A stretch of DNA of 64,000 nucleotides from Paenibacillus contaminans (GTDB lineage: Bacteria > Bacillota > Bacilli > Paenibacillales > NBRC-103111). A program made the translations under genes and the position numbers. The stretch lies in contig NZ_QMFB01000003.1 of the NCBI RefSeq assembly GCF_003285015.1, forward strand, positions 477,216 to 541,215, in the 5' to 3' direction. Positions 26,278-35,480 of this stretch are shown piece by piece (position 1 is the first letter of the stretch; each line of letters starts with the position of its first letter). The notes beneath the pieces are model-generated. The model worked only from the letters and a program-made list of their open reading frames with translations, searched no databases and was not told where the DNA came from.

Positions 26278-28527
26278 ATGTCATTGACGACGATCAATGT
26301 GGCCAATGTCCGAGCTTTTGGAGCCACTGGAAACGGAACTACAAATGATTCCACCGCTGTTAATGCGGCAATTAGCAGTTTGCCCGGCGGAGGTACCGTG
26401 TACTTCCCTGCAGGCGTTTACCGGATCGGGAGAAACCTGATTATCCCGGCCAACGTCACGGTTATGTTCAGTAACGGCGCATCCGTCAAAATCGATACCA
26501 GCATTAGAATAACCGTCAACGGTCCGCTCGATGCCGGGCTGTATCCGATTTTTAGCGGAACGGGAATCGTGAACGGGTTTGGCGATGTCGAGAAAGTTTA
26601 CCCTCAATGGTGGGGTGCCAAAGGAGACGGAACGGGAGACGATACGAGTGCTATCCAATCTGCGCTGAATACAGGCAGACCCGTATATCTGATTAAAGGC
26701 ACGTATAAGGTAAACGGAGGTCTTGAATACCGTTCCGAAACCAATATAACGTTGCTTGGCGAGCCGGGCACGCTGATCGACGGCACCGCATCCAAGGAAA
26801 TGTATTTGATCCATTTGGGCGGCAAATTCGGGACATCCGCTCCTATGCTGGCGAACGCAACCGCAGGCGGCACTTCGGTTTCGGTGAACTTACCCGCCAA
26901 ATCCGGCGACGTCATGCTGATTACCTCCAAAGATTTATGGAACGACAGCCAATCGGTGTTTGCCAAAGGCGAGATGATCGAAGCGGGAAGCCGCTCCGGA
27001 ACGACAATCACGCTGAAGTATCCTCTCTACGACAGCTACAGGTCATCCACGACGATCGTATATGCGATGACCACCCCTCAGGTCATTGTCGAGCATATCG
27101 ATATCATTCGAAACTCGGATCAGGCAGGTTTATGGATAGAATGCGCCAAGGACGTATCGGTCAAATACTGTAAAATTACCGGCGCCCGCGAACGCTGCTT
27201 CTACCTTAGCTACACGTTCGGCGGCACAGTCGAATATAACGAGGCTTACGACTTTTACAATCCGAACACTGGAACCAGCTACGGACTAATGGTCGCTACC
27301 TGCCAAAACATCACCGAAAGAGGCAATCATTTCTCCGGGGGACGGCATGCCATCGCCCACGGCGGCTGGGAGCCGACGCGAAATTGTCTCGTGACGGAAA
27401 ACGTCATTGATAATTATCATGCATCCGGACAGCCGTCTCTCGATTTTCACGGAAACAACGAATTGCATACGGTTACCAATAATGTCATCTATAACGGCAT
27501 GATTTATTTGGGAAGGAACGGAGTAGTCAACAACAACCTGATTTATGGCGATAACAGAAGCGGCATCCATTTCTGGCCGACGATGAGCGGCGATTTCATG
27601 CTGATTCAGAACAATCGGATCTTTACGAAAAATGCTACGAATCCTAACGTATTCGGGATCAGCATCATGACATTTGCACCGAACGTCATGATCGATTTGC
27701 TTCAAATCGAGAACAATTACGTGCGATCAAATAAAAGAGGCATTAACGTCGAGCCCTATGACGCAAGCCATACGAACGCTAAAATAAACAAATTGCAGCT
27801 AAGCGGGAACGATATCGCAAGCGATGACTACTTCACCCTATTCATCGGCAGAACCGGCAATACCCCTTGGCAAATCAACGAATTAACGATTGACGGCGGA
27901 TCCTATAAGGCGAACGGAAACAATATTTATTTGGATGTTTTGCCTGCGGCAAACCGGCTGTCTATCCGCAACGCCAATCTGTCCACAAGCAGGGACGGTA
28001 CAACCGTCATCTATAATACGACGGGCTTCAATGACGTGGAGGTGGAGAACAGCATACTCTCCGGAACCAATTCCAGTCCCAGCAATTTCAACAACACCGG
28101 AACGTTAAGTATTCGCTACTCGCGTTTCGAGAACTTTAAAGGTCCCATCCAGGTCCCTTCTGCAAGCGATTTTTACGAGAATAACAATACGTTCGTCAAC
28201 AGCACGGGCACCTTCTCCGTGTCCAAGGCGCGCCGTCTGACTGAGCGCTATGCCGACGGTAACGTAACGGGCAGAGGAAACGCTGCACCGGTCTCGGGAA
28301 CATGGAAGCAGGGCGACCAAATCGTCAATAATGCGCCTACCCTTGTCAAAAACATTGCTTTATGGACTTGTGTCGCATCCGGCACCCCGGGGGCATGGAG
28401 CGCTACCGGCTGCGGCTTCGGTACAACCGCACAACGTCCCGCGCTTACCTCGAACGATGCGGGATATTTATACAAGGACCGGTCCGTCGACAGGATTTTA
28501 TTGTGGAACGGATCAAGCTGGGTGTAA
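26278..28527 (+). CDS. Pectate-lyase-3-like right-handed beta-helix protein
   Basis: 749 residues. The N-terminus VRAFGATGNGTTNDSTAVNAAI is the entry motif of the Pectate_lyase_3/GH28-related superfamily, followed by many beta-helix rungs with NN and NNxI repeats (NYHASG..., NNVIYNGMIYLG). The last ~90 residues hold a GDQIVNNAP...CVASGTPGAWSATG module also seen at the ends of tail-spike and depolymerase proteins. No signal peptide is present. ATG at 26278 follows AGAAGGAGG. It is the only plus-strand gene inside the EPS locus and may cut or trim the polymer. Confidence 0.8.
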   Translation: MSLTTINVANVRAFGATGNGTTNDSTAVNAAISSLPGGGTVYFPAGVYRIGRNLIIPANVTVMFSNGASVKIDTSIRITVNGPLDAGLYPIFSGTGIVNGFGDVEKVYPQWWGAKGDGTGDDTSAIQSALNTGRPVYLIKGTYKVNGGLEYRSETNITLLGEPGTLIDGTASKEMYLIHLGGKFGTSAPMLANATAGGTSVSVNLPAKSGDVMLITSKDLWNDSQSVFAKGEMIEAGSRSGTTITLKYPLYDSYRSSTTIVYAMTTPQVIVEHIDIIRNSDQAGLWIECAKDVSVKYCKITGARERCFYLSYTFGGTVEYNEAYDFYNPNTGTSYGLMVATCQNITERGNHFSGGRHAIAHGGWEPTRNCLVTENVIDNYHASGQPSLDFHGNNELHTVTNNVIYNGMIYLGRNGVVNNNLIYGDNRSGIHFWPTMSGDFMLIQNNRIFTKNATNPNVFGISIMTFAPNVMIDLLQIENNYVRSNKRGINVEPYDASHTNAKINKLQLSGNDIASDDYFTLFIGRTGNTPWQINELTIDGGSYKANGNNIYLDVLPAANRLSIRNANLSTSRDGTTVIYNTTGFNDVEVENSILSGTNSSPSNFNNTGTLSIRYSRFENFKGPIQVPSASDFYENNNTFVNSTGTFSVSKARRLTERYADGNVTGRGNAAPVSGTWKQGDQIVNNAPTLVKNIALWTCVASGTPGAWSATGCGFGTTAQRPALTSNDAGYLYKDRSVDRILLWNGSSWV

Positions 28528-28551
28528 CACTTATAAATTCCCGATATTTTG

Positions 28552-28600
28552 AAAAACAAAGCCTTGGGAATCGTAAGCGATTCCTTAAGGCTTTGTTTTT
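28552..28600. terminator. Bidirectional terminator
   Basis: AAAAACAAAGCCTT...GGAATCG pairs with CGATTCC...AAGGCTTTGTTTTT, a long stem with A and T flanks on both sides. It lies between the convergent beta-helix gene and the dehydrogenase gene and serves both. Confidence 0.9.
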
Positions 28601-28608
28601 GGCCGTTT

Positions 28609-29925
28609 TTACTCCATAGCCGTTGCGATTTCTTGTTTGGTATGTTCCGCCGATTCGGCCGTATGAGCCTCGTGAAGATTTCCATAATTGTATAACGCAG
28701 CAGGCACAGCCGACTTCAGCCGGATACAATTTTTCGTATCGAATATAACCGCTCGATTCATCCGGGTTAACAGCTGTTCGTTCAAATCCTTAAACTCGTT
28801 ATGATCCGCGAGGACAAGCATGCAATCGCTCCCTTGCAAGGCGTCGGCCGGCGAATATAACGGGAACGGCGCATTCTCCTGAGAAACGTGGGGGTCGTGA
28901 ACTTTTACCCGGAACCCTCTCATCTCCAGCAGAGAAATGACTTCAAGCGCCGGACTTTCTCGAATATCGTCCACGTTTCCTTTGTAGGTTACGCCAAAAA
29001 CGGCTATCGTTCTATCGGGTGCCCTTCCTGCGATTCTTTCGACCTGTTCGGCAACAAATTCCGGCATCGCGTTATTGATTTCTCTGGCAGTTGTCATAAG
29101 CGGCGTTAGGAACGGCGCTTTCTCGATAATAAAATACGGATCTACCGCAATGCAATGTCCGCCTACGCCCGGCCCCGGGGAATGCAGATTAACCCTGGGG
29201 TGTTTATTGGCATAACGAATGACCTCCAAAGCATCGATTCCCAGATTGGAAGAAATAATCGCAAGCTCGTTTGCCAGAGCGATGTTGACGTCGCGGTAAG
29301 TATTTTCCATCAGCTTTATCATTTCGGCAGAAACCGCCGTAGTCCGAACGATTTCGCCTTTTACGAACGACTCGTACAATGCCGCCGCTTTGTCCGCCGA
29401 AGCCGCATTATAGCCTCCCACTATACGATTGTTCTCGACGAGCTCCCGCAATATTTTACCGGGAAGCACCCGTTCCGGGCAATGCGCCAAGTAAATGTCT
29501 TCTCCAACCTGCCAGCCTGCGTTTTGAAGAAGCGGCGCGACGATATCGTCAACCGTACGCGGCGGAATCGTCGATTCGATAATGACCGTATTGCCTTTGC
29601 TCAGAAGCGGAAGAAGCGTATCGACCGCCGAGACTACGTAACTTAAATTGGCCGTGTGATCTTCGTTGATCGGAGTCGGTACCGCGACAATAAAGGCATC
29701 CGCGTTTACCGGCGCGTTCATCGCTTGAAACAGGTGATTGCTGCGAACATCTTGAAAAAAAACGTCAAGCCCGTTCTCCTCCAGATGAAGACGTCCGTCA
29801 TGGATGGCGGCGATCACCTTCTCATTCACATCGACCCCAATAACGTCGAAGCCTGCCTTGGCGAACATGAGAGCAGTCGGGAATCCGATATAACCAAGTC
29901 CAAGCACACAAATTTTGGTTTGCAT
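28609..29925 (-). CDS. wecC: Nucleotide-sugar dehydrogenase, UDP-ManNAc dehydrogenase (WecC) type
   Basis: 438 residues of the UDP-glucose/GDP-mannose dehydrogenase family. The N-terminal Rossmann motif is VLGLGYIGFPTALMFAKAG, followed by TIPPRT and KLMENTYRDVNIALANE. The catalytic Cys is in PGVGGHCIAVDPYFI, which resembles WecC more than UDP-glucose dehydrogenase. It oxidises C6 of the sugar to a uronic acid with two NAD+. The frame runs to 30018, but the ATG at 29925 has GGGAGA before it and lies downstream of the operator at 29961. The gene forms a single-gene unit with two upstream palindromes. Confidence 0.85.
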   Translation of the reverse strand: MQTKICVLGLGYIGFPTALMFAKAGFDVIGVDVNEKVIAAIHDGRLHLEENGLDVFFQDVRSNHLFQAMNAPVNADAFIVAVPTPINEDHTANLSYVVSAVDTLLPLLSKGNTVIIESTIPPRTVDDIVAPLLQNAGWQVGEDIYLAHCPERVLPGKILRELVENNRIVGGYNAASADKAAALYESFVKGEIVRTTAVSAEMIKLMENTYRDVNIALANELAIISSNLGIDALEVIRYANKHPRVNLHSPGPGVGGHCIAVDPYFIIEKAPFLTPLMTTAREINNAMPEFVAEQVERIAGRAPDRTIAVFGVTYKGNVDDIRESPALEVISLLEMRGFRVKVHDPHVSQENAPFPLYSPADALQGSDCMLVLADHNEFKDLNEQLLTRMNRAVIFDTKNCIRLKSAVPAALYNYGNLHEAHTAESAEHTKQEIATAME

Positions 29926-29960
29926 TGTACATATCTCCCTTTTCACAGTGTCCCAGAATA

Positions 29961-29975
29961 GATACATTATGTATC
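29961..29975. promoter_or_regulatory. GATAC-N5-GTATC operator upstream of the dehydrogenase
   Basis: GATAC-ATTAT-GTATC, a perfect inverted repeat 36 bases before the start codon. It shares GTATCTATTC with the wzx site on the minus strand, suggesting that a TATCTA -10 is again overlapped. Confidence 0.65.
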
Positions 29976-30091
29976 TATAAATACATGAGCTAACCGCATC
30001 ATCCCGCATTCCGCTCAAGACTAGAGGAGGTCGCCCCGACGTTATGCGTCATTATTTGCCTTCTTCTTCCCTTAATCAAACATCGCACAAA

Positions 30092-30106
30092 GATACATTT
30101 TGTATC
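30092..30106. promoter_or_regulatory. Second GATAC-N5-GTATC operator upstream of the dehydrogenase
   Basis: GATAC-ATTTT-GTATC, perfect arms, 131 bases upstream of the first site and beyond the stop of the heparinase-like gene. It may help a repressor loop the promoter. Confidence 0.6.
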
Positions 30107-30152
30107 ATACCTATCATAACCTGCTATTATAAATTCATGCAACTACAAAATA

Positions 30153-33100
30153 TTACGAAAAACGATATTTTTGAACGGGAAGCGGAATCGTTATTTGATT
30201 TCCGGGTTGAATGTCGTACTGGTAGCCTCGGGAGGTATCGTTAGGGTTTCTCCAGCCCCGTATGAGCGTAACGTTACCGATATCGATAACGATCCGGTTT
30301 CCTCCTTCCGCTTTGACGCCCTTGATCGGATAAACGGCGTTTCTTGCTTGATTTGGAGCCAGCCGCAAATAATCATTCTCTACGTAAATCATACGTCCGA
30401 TCAAGCTTTCCAACTCCTCGCTTAGAGGCCGTTCGAGCCGAATCGTAATCTGATTGGAATCCGCAGGGCTTCGGGTAAAATCCACGACGGTTCCGGAGAC
30501 AACTCCCCCTGCCGTTTGAACGAAAGGATTTTTCAGTTCGCCTATCGTCGTCCCGCCGTTTACGTAACCATACTCCGGAACGTTATTGTTCTCCGAATAT
30601 ACGCCGAAGGCTCCTTTGAACTGGATTCGTCCGTCGATCAAATAAGAAACATTCGGCTGGAGAGCGCTGATAATATAATCCACGCGGCCGCTTTTCAGTT
30701 CTACCTTGAGCGCTCTGGCTTCCATCCCATCAACCGTTTTTCCGTTTCGCGTAACGGCCGCCAACTGAACGGACCGAATAAACGATTCGTTTCTATAGGG
30801 CTCAATGACTGATGTAAATACACTTGACAGATTCGTTCCGGTACGTTTGGCCAGCAAAAAATGAAGCTTCTCGGGATTTCCCGGCTTGTTCTGCGGAGGC
30901 TGCCCGACCGCTAACGCAACCTCATTCAGCTCGCCTAGCATCGTTAGCTTTAGATGGATATTTTCGGGCTTCTTCAGAAGCTTGCGCGTATCGACGATGC
31001 TCCAATCGACGCTGAACCTGCCAGGCGGCATGCTGTCTCGTGAAACTTCCGTCAAGTAGTTGAACCCGCTAGTATTGGAGCGCGAATAGGCCTCGTCTCG
31101 ATAAGGCACCTCCGCGCCGGCGTATGTGCCGCCGTTTTGTTCAACCAATCTGAGCCCTTCTGCGGCTACCGACGATTCCGCGCCGTGAAAGCTGAAGACA
31201 TGCTCCTGGCCTCCCTTTATGCGAAAAAAATCGACCGTATACCCGTTGTTCGGATCTGCATAAATCATCGCCGTCGTCCTCTGATATTTCTCCGTTTGGG
31301 GGTAAGCAAAAGGTGCTTCCATTTCCATAAGTTTGACGCGTCCATTATCGTCGAAGAGCCTAGGAAGCCCGACCCAGGCAGGAGATTGCGGCTTCCGGTC
31401 GACAACGACAGCATTATGGCTGACGGTATTCGATTCCCATCTCATTCGAAGCGGATTGTCCGTAGGGAATGTAACGTATCCCATATCCGGGGTCAGATCG
31501 AGACCAAATGCATGGATACCGATGTTCAAAGCGTCTTTATGCGAATGAGCGGCCCCCGTTCTTCCATAGTACATCCAAACATCCTGCAAATTGTCTTCGG
31601 AAGACTCGAAAGAAGGTACTGCGCTTTCGGCTCCTGCCGGCGAACCTCCGTTTACAAGCGCTGCGAAGCCATATCCCGTCAAGTTTACGCTGCCTGCGTT
31701 CAGTTCCCCTGATTGGTCTATGATGGTTTTCACACGTCCTGCTACAGCCACAGGCTCATCGTCAAAAATCGTTCCATGCATCCCCTCAAGAGAATTTCCG
31801 TTTAGCCGATAAGCCGCTTGGGCAAATTTTGGATCTCCGAATTTCATGAAGCCTTTCAGCACGTTGCTGAGGCGGGCATATATTCTGGCATCGCCGGCCG
31901 CCCCGGAATCGCCGATTTGAGGGGTGAACTTGCCTGCCATCACGATATCGATAAAACCCGAAAACATTTTCCGGAATTTAGGATTTTCGTACAAATCGTA
32001 ACCTTTCGCACCGCTGTATCCTTCCAAAATATCTGCGACAAGCCGGAGGTGTTCCAGCCAATAACTGTTATACTCGGGTGAAGCTTCGTCGCCGTACCCG
32101 TCACGATCCACTTCATTCACCATCAAGGCGGACAAATCTCCACCGGTTAGAATCGGATTGCCGTTTTCCGTCGTCAAGTTGCCCGGCTTGAAAATAAAAT
32201 CGATCCATTCCCGGCTCGTATTCTTTTCATCCAGCACGACGGCAGCCATTGCAAGCGCGCTTTGGTGAAATCCCGCATTACCGAAAATTTGCGTTTTTTT
32301 CACAGCGGGATAAACTTGGCGAAGCAGCCCATCCTCAATATTTTTTTTGACGCCTGCGGCTGTTTGTTTTAACTTCCCTCCCTTGCCCTTCTCGCCTTGC
32401 CCCTTCAAAAAAGCGACAAACCTCGCCTTGTCGCTCGACATGGCCGGAAAGAAAGCATCATAACAGCTGATGAAATCGCGGATAAGTCCGGCTTCCCAAA
32501 TGGAACCGAGAATCTTGCCTTGTCCGGTGCCGCCGTTATTGATGAAGCCATCCTGTTTCGCAAATGCAGACACATCCATTTGCGGATACACGTCCGCCAC
32601 TCTGTCGAGCATGATGACGCCCGCATCGGCATATTTTTGCTGCCCGGTAAACAAATAGGCATCGCGAAAGGAAAGAAGGGCATTGCGTATGAAGTCGTCC
32701 CATAAGGCCCAGTGCGCGTAATAAGCAATAAATGTAAACTTGTTGCCCTGATCGTCCACCCATCCCGCCCCGTCGTCTACCCCCCACTTTTCACCCTTTT
32801 CGGGATAAAGCTCGTTGACTAGATAACGTTTGTCTGCCAGGTCGGGGGAGAACGTCCCGTTCTTATCCAGTCCGCTGCGGTAATACGCTTCAAAATCGTT
32901 AGTAGGAAATTTGTAGCCGCTTGAAGGGTCCACCAGCTTCCAGGGTTCTTCGAGCGGCTCGAACTTATAGGGATAAGCGCCAAACTCGTCGATCTTGCGT
33001 CCGGTTACCGGACTCCCCGCTTGCTGGTTAACGGCCATGCTGCGAGGTATGCTCTGAGCCGTCACCGCTTCCCATAATTTTACGTAGCCGAGCTTCAAGT

Positions 33101-33359
33101 ACCGCTCCGCTCTTTCAACCGCTATGTCCCGCTCCTCTTTAGCCCATTCATACCTATTGATATTTAATCGGGCTGCCTTAACCTTTTCCTTCGTGTAAAT
33201 CGTACTCTTCGTCTTGCTCGGCCGAATACCGATCACTTTCTCCACAGGCGGTGAATCCTGGTTATTGGCGATGACAAGAGCGAAACTGACGGCCATAACC
33301 GTCAGTATGAGGGAAATCCATTTCCTGCCATTCCGTTTCCCGCTCAGTTTCAGGCGCAT
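30153..33359 (-). CDS. Heparinase II/III-like polysaccharide lyase, membrane-anchored
   Basis: 1068 residues. A basic N-terminus leads into one hydrophobic segment (about 16-31), a signal anchor or signal peptide. An alpha-helical toroid region follows (WALWDDFIRNALLSFRDAYL). Near the middle is the heparinase II/III signature HSHKDALNIGIHAFGLDLTPD, with the His and Asp residues expected at the active site. A long beta-sandwich region completes the protein. The family cleaves uronic-acid-containing chains by beta-elimination. Its place in a locus that makes uronic-acid sugars suggests it trims or releases the EPS. GGAAGAGG precedes the ATG. Confidence 0.85.
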   Translation of the reverse strand: MRLKLSGKRNGRKWISLILTVMAVSFALVIANNQDSPPVEKVIGIRPSKTKSTIYTKEKVKAARLNINRYEWAKEERDIAVERAERYLKLGYVKLWEAVTAQSIPRSMAVNQQAGSPVTGRKIDEFGAYPYKFEPLEEPWKLVDPSSGYKFPTNDFEAYYRSGLDKNGTFSPDLADKRYLVNELYPEKGEKWGVDDGAGWVDDQGNKFTFIAYYAHWALWDDFIRNALLSFRDAYLFTGQQKYADAGVIMLDRVADVYPQMDVSAFAKQDGFINNGGTGQGKILGSIWEAGLIRDFISCYDAFFPAMSSDKARFVAFLKGQGEKGKGGKLKQTAAGVKKNIEDGLLRQVYPAVKKTQIFGNAGFHQSALAMAAVVLDEKNTSREWIDFIFKPGNLTTENGNPILTGGDLSALMVNEVDRDGYGDEASPEYNSYWLEHLRLVADILEGYSGAKGYDLYENPKFRKMFSGFIDIVMAGKFTPQIGDSGAAGDARIYARLSNVLKGFMKFGDPKFAQAAYRLNGNSLEGMHGTIFDDEPVAVAGRVKTIIDQSGELNAGSVNLTGYGFAALVNGGSPAGAESAVPSFESSEDNLQDVWMYYGRTGAAHSHKDALNIGIHAFGLDLTPDMGYVTFPTDNPLRMRWESNTVSHNAVVVDRKPQSPAWVGLPRLFDDNGRVKLMEMEAPFAYPQTEKYQRTTAMIYADPNNGYTVDFFRIKGGQEHVFSFHGAESSVAAEGLRLVEQNGGTYAGAEVPYRDEAYSRSNTSGFNYLTEVSRDSMPPGRFSVDWSIVDTRKLLKKPENIHLKLTMLGELNEVALAVGQPPQNKPGNPEKLHFLLAKRTGTNLSSVFTSVIEPYRNESFIRSVQLAAVTRNGKTVDGMEARALKVELKSGRVDYIISALQPNVSYLIDGRIQFKGAFGVYSENNNVPEYGYVNGGTTIGELKNPFVQTAGGVVSGTVVDFTRSPADSNQITIRLERPLSEELESLIGRMIYVENDYLRLAPNQARNAVYPIKGVKAEGGNRIVIDIGNVTLIRGWRNPNDTSRGYQYDIQPGNQITIPLPVQKYRFS

Positions 33360-33400
33360 GCTACAACCTCTTCCGGCATCAATCCGAACGCAATCAACGA

Positions 33401-35206
33401 TTATGAAACGTTATGCTGTTCTTCCCAAACCGCAATATTATAGAGCCTCCAGCGGATCTCGAGCGGCAAACCGCTCAGGTCAGGCACTTCTGCGCAAATC
33501 TCGCGTATCAGCTTCGAGGCGTCGACCTTCCCCTGCATAATCGGCAAATGCTCCACAAGCCATACTTTATCCGGAGCTTCAAAACCGTATTTGTTTCTTC
33601 TCCAAGCTATGCTTTGAGGCAAAATACGGTCTGCAAGTAGACGCAAGGCATACTTCGTATAGCCGTTTTTGATTTTATTTTCATGCGGTAAAGAAAGAGC
33701 GGTTTCCACGCAAACATGATCGACGAAGGGGACTCTCGCCTCGATCGAATGAGCCATCGAATTACGGTCCTCATATTGCAAAAGCTTAGGCATCTGGTAC
33801 TGAAGCAGTTCCGTCTTTTGAAGCTCGCCGATATGCAACGAGCGGCTTCCCATCGTATCGAATACTTTAAGGGCCCGCTCGATATTTTCTTTTTTGACGT
33901 AAGACGACGCTCTGCGCGACAAAACTTTTTTTCGTACGGATACGATAAGAAAATAGACCATATAGCCGGATAACAGTTTCAGGGTTAGCTTGGAATGCTT
34001 GGACGCCAAATAATATTCTTTTAGCATCCGGACTACGTTTCCTTTCGTCAACAAGTACCAGAAAAAAGACGGATAATAACGTTCGTAGCCGAGCAGCGTT
34101 TCATCGCCGCCCTGCCCGTCAAGAATCACTTTGATGCCAGCCTTCTTGGCGGCCCGCATCACCCAATATTGCATAAACATCGACGGTCCGCCTACCGGCT
34201 CGTCGTGAACATGCAAACACTGCTCGATGTTATCGGCAAAATCGCGGTATGTCGGCTTGGTAAGCTCCCATTGCAGACTGCAATGATCCACTACCTGTTT
34301 GGCGTAATGGCTTTCGTCGTTGTAGCTGGCTTCCGATTGGGCGGTAACGGCTATATAGGGGTACTCTTCCTTCTCCTGCTGGATAAAACTCGCGGAAACC
34401 GCCGCAAGTGTCGATGAATCCAAACCTCCGGATAAACACGTACCTACCTGTACGTCACTTCTCAAATGCAGCTTTACGGACTCCTCGAATGCATCCGCAT
34501 ACTGAGAAGCATCGACAGACGACCGATCCTCGATAGAAAGATCGTAATATCTGTGAATGTCCATCTGTCCGGTATGCAAGTCGATCCAGGCATAATGACT
34601 GCATGGCAGCTGGTAGATTTCGCGGAAAAACGTATTTTCGCTCATATGCGAATATCCGACGACCAAATAAACCAGCACCGTATCCATATTCGCATGAGCG
34701 GGAATACCCGCTGTCAGTAGCGCCTTCAGTTCCGAAGCAAACAGAAAACGGTCCGGATCATTGTAATAGTAGAAAGGCTTGATCCCGAAGCGGTCGCGTG
34801 AACAAAACAACTTATTTCGCTTCGCGTCCGCTATCGCAAAAGCCCACATTCCGCGGAACTTTTGCAAGCATTGCTCTCCCCACTCCTCGTAAGCATGAAG
34901 AATGACCTCCGTATCCGTCTTGGTCGTGAAGACGTGACCCAGCTTAAGCAATTGCTCCCGGAGCTCTAAGTAATTATATATTTCACCGTTAAAGACGATC
35001 GTGAACTGTTTATAATGCATCGGCTGATGGCCTTGTTCGCTTACGTCAATAATAGAAAGCCGGCGGTGACCGACGATAAAGCTGTCATTGGCATACAGAC
35101 CTTCGTCGTCAGGGCCCCGGTGGGCGATAGACGAAAGCATGTTCCGCATGACGGATTCGTCATAACGACTGCCTGTTTTGGATACAATTCCTGCAATCCC
35201 GCACAT
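33401..35206 (-). CDS. asnB: Asparagine synthase-type glutamine amidotransferase
   Basis: 601 residues. Cys2 in MCGIAGIV is the glutaminase nucleophile, followed by HRGPDDEG and NGEIYNYLELRE. The synthetase half has the PPi-loop SGGLDSST and later VILDGQGGDETLLGY. It transfers ammonia from glutamine to a carboxylate activated with ATP. Here it sits inside an EPS operon that makes acetamido-uronic acids, so it may amidate a sugar carboxylate, as WbpS-type proteins do, rather than make free Asn (inference). CGGGAGG precedes the ATG. Confidence 0.85.
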   Translation of the reverse strand: MCGIAGIVSKTGSRYDESVMRNMLSSIAHRGPDDEGLYANDSFIVGHRRLSIIDVSEQGHQPMHYKQFTIVFNGEIYNYLELREQLLKLGHVFTTKTDTEVILHAYEEWGEQCLQKFRGMWAFAIADAKRNKLFCSRDRFGIKPFYYYNDPDRFLFASELKALLTAGIPAHANMDTVLVYLVVGYSHMSENTFFREIYQLPCSHYAWIDLHTGQMDIHRYYDLSIEDRSSVDASQYADAFEESVKLHLRSDVQVGTCLSGGLDSSTLAAVSASFIQQEKEEYPYIAVTAQSEASYNDESHYAKQVVDHCSLQWELTKPTYRDFADNIEQCLHVHDEPVGGPSMFMQYWVMRAAKKAGIKVILDGQGGDETLLGYERYYPSFFWYLLTKGNVVRMLKEYYLASKHSKLTLKLLSGYMVYFLIVSVRKKVLSRRASSYVKKENIERALKVFDTMGSRSLHIGELQKTELLQYQMPKLLQYEDRNSMAHSIEARVPFVDHVCVETALSLPHENKIKNGYTKYALRLLADRILPQSIAWRRNKYGFEAPDKVWLVEHLPIMQGKVDASKLIREICAEVPDLSGLPLEIRWRLYNIAVWEEQHNVS

Positions 35207-35241
35207 TTGAATGACCCTCCCGAGATTTAAATCGTTTTAAC

Positions 35242-35451
35242 CTAGAATGCGCACATTTCTATGGGGGTCGTCTTGGCATGCCCCGGCAAAAACATCAGCT
35301 CGCTCGATTCGTCGTTAGCGCACTTCACGCATACGCCAAGCGGGAAAACGATTTTATAATAGCCGGTTTGAAAAATTTGCTGAGCCTGCTCTCGCGGCAA
35401 CAAACAGTTGCAAGAACAGCAGTAGACTTTCAATGCATTCATATCGTACAC
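35242..35451 (-). CDS. Small Cys-rich (zinc-ribbon-like) protein
   Basis: 69 residues with two Cys knuckles, YCCSCNCLL and GVCVKC, spaced by about 30 residues as in zinc ribbons. The ORF has an ATG at 35457, but GGAGG is directly against it; the GTG two codons later (35451) has seven-base spacing and is the likelier start. It lies between asnB and an acyltransferase gene in the EPS operon. Function not known. Confidence 0.6.
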   Translation of the reverse strand: MYDMNALKVYCCSCNCLLPREQAQQIFQTGYYKIVFPLGVCVKCANDESSELMFLPGHAKTTPIEMCAF

Positions 35452-35480
35452 CGTCATTCCTCCATTTCCTGCATGCGGAG

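Noticed and set aside
26278..28527. Prophage remnant
   Set aside because: The tail-spike-like C-terminus is suggestive, but there are no other phage genes, integrase or attachment repeats nearby.
23378..35206. Lasso-peptide cluster from the asnB plus nucleotidyltransferase genes
   Set aside because: No precursor peptide, transglutaminase-like protease or PqqD-like protein is seen, and the two genes are about 9 kb apart among EPS genes.
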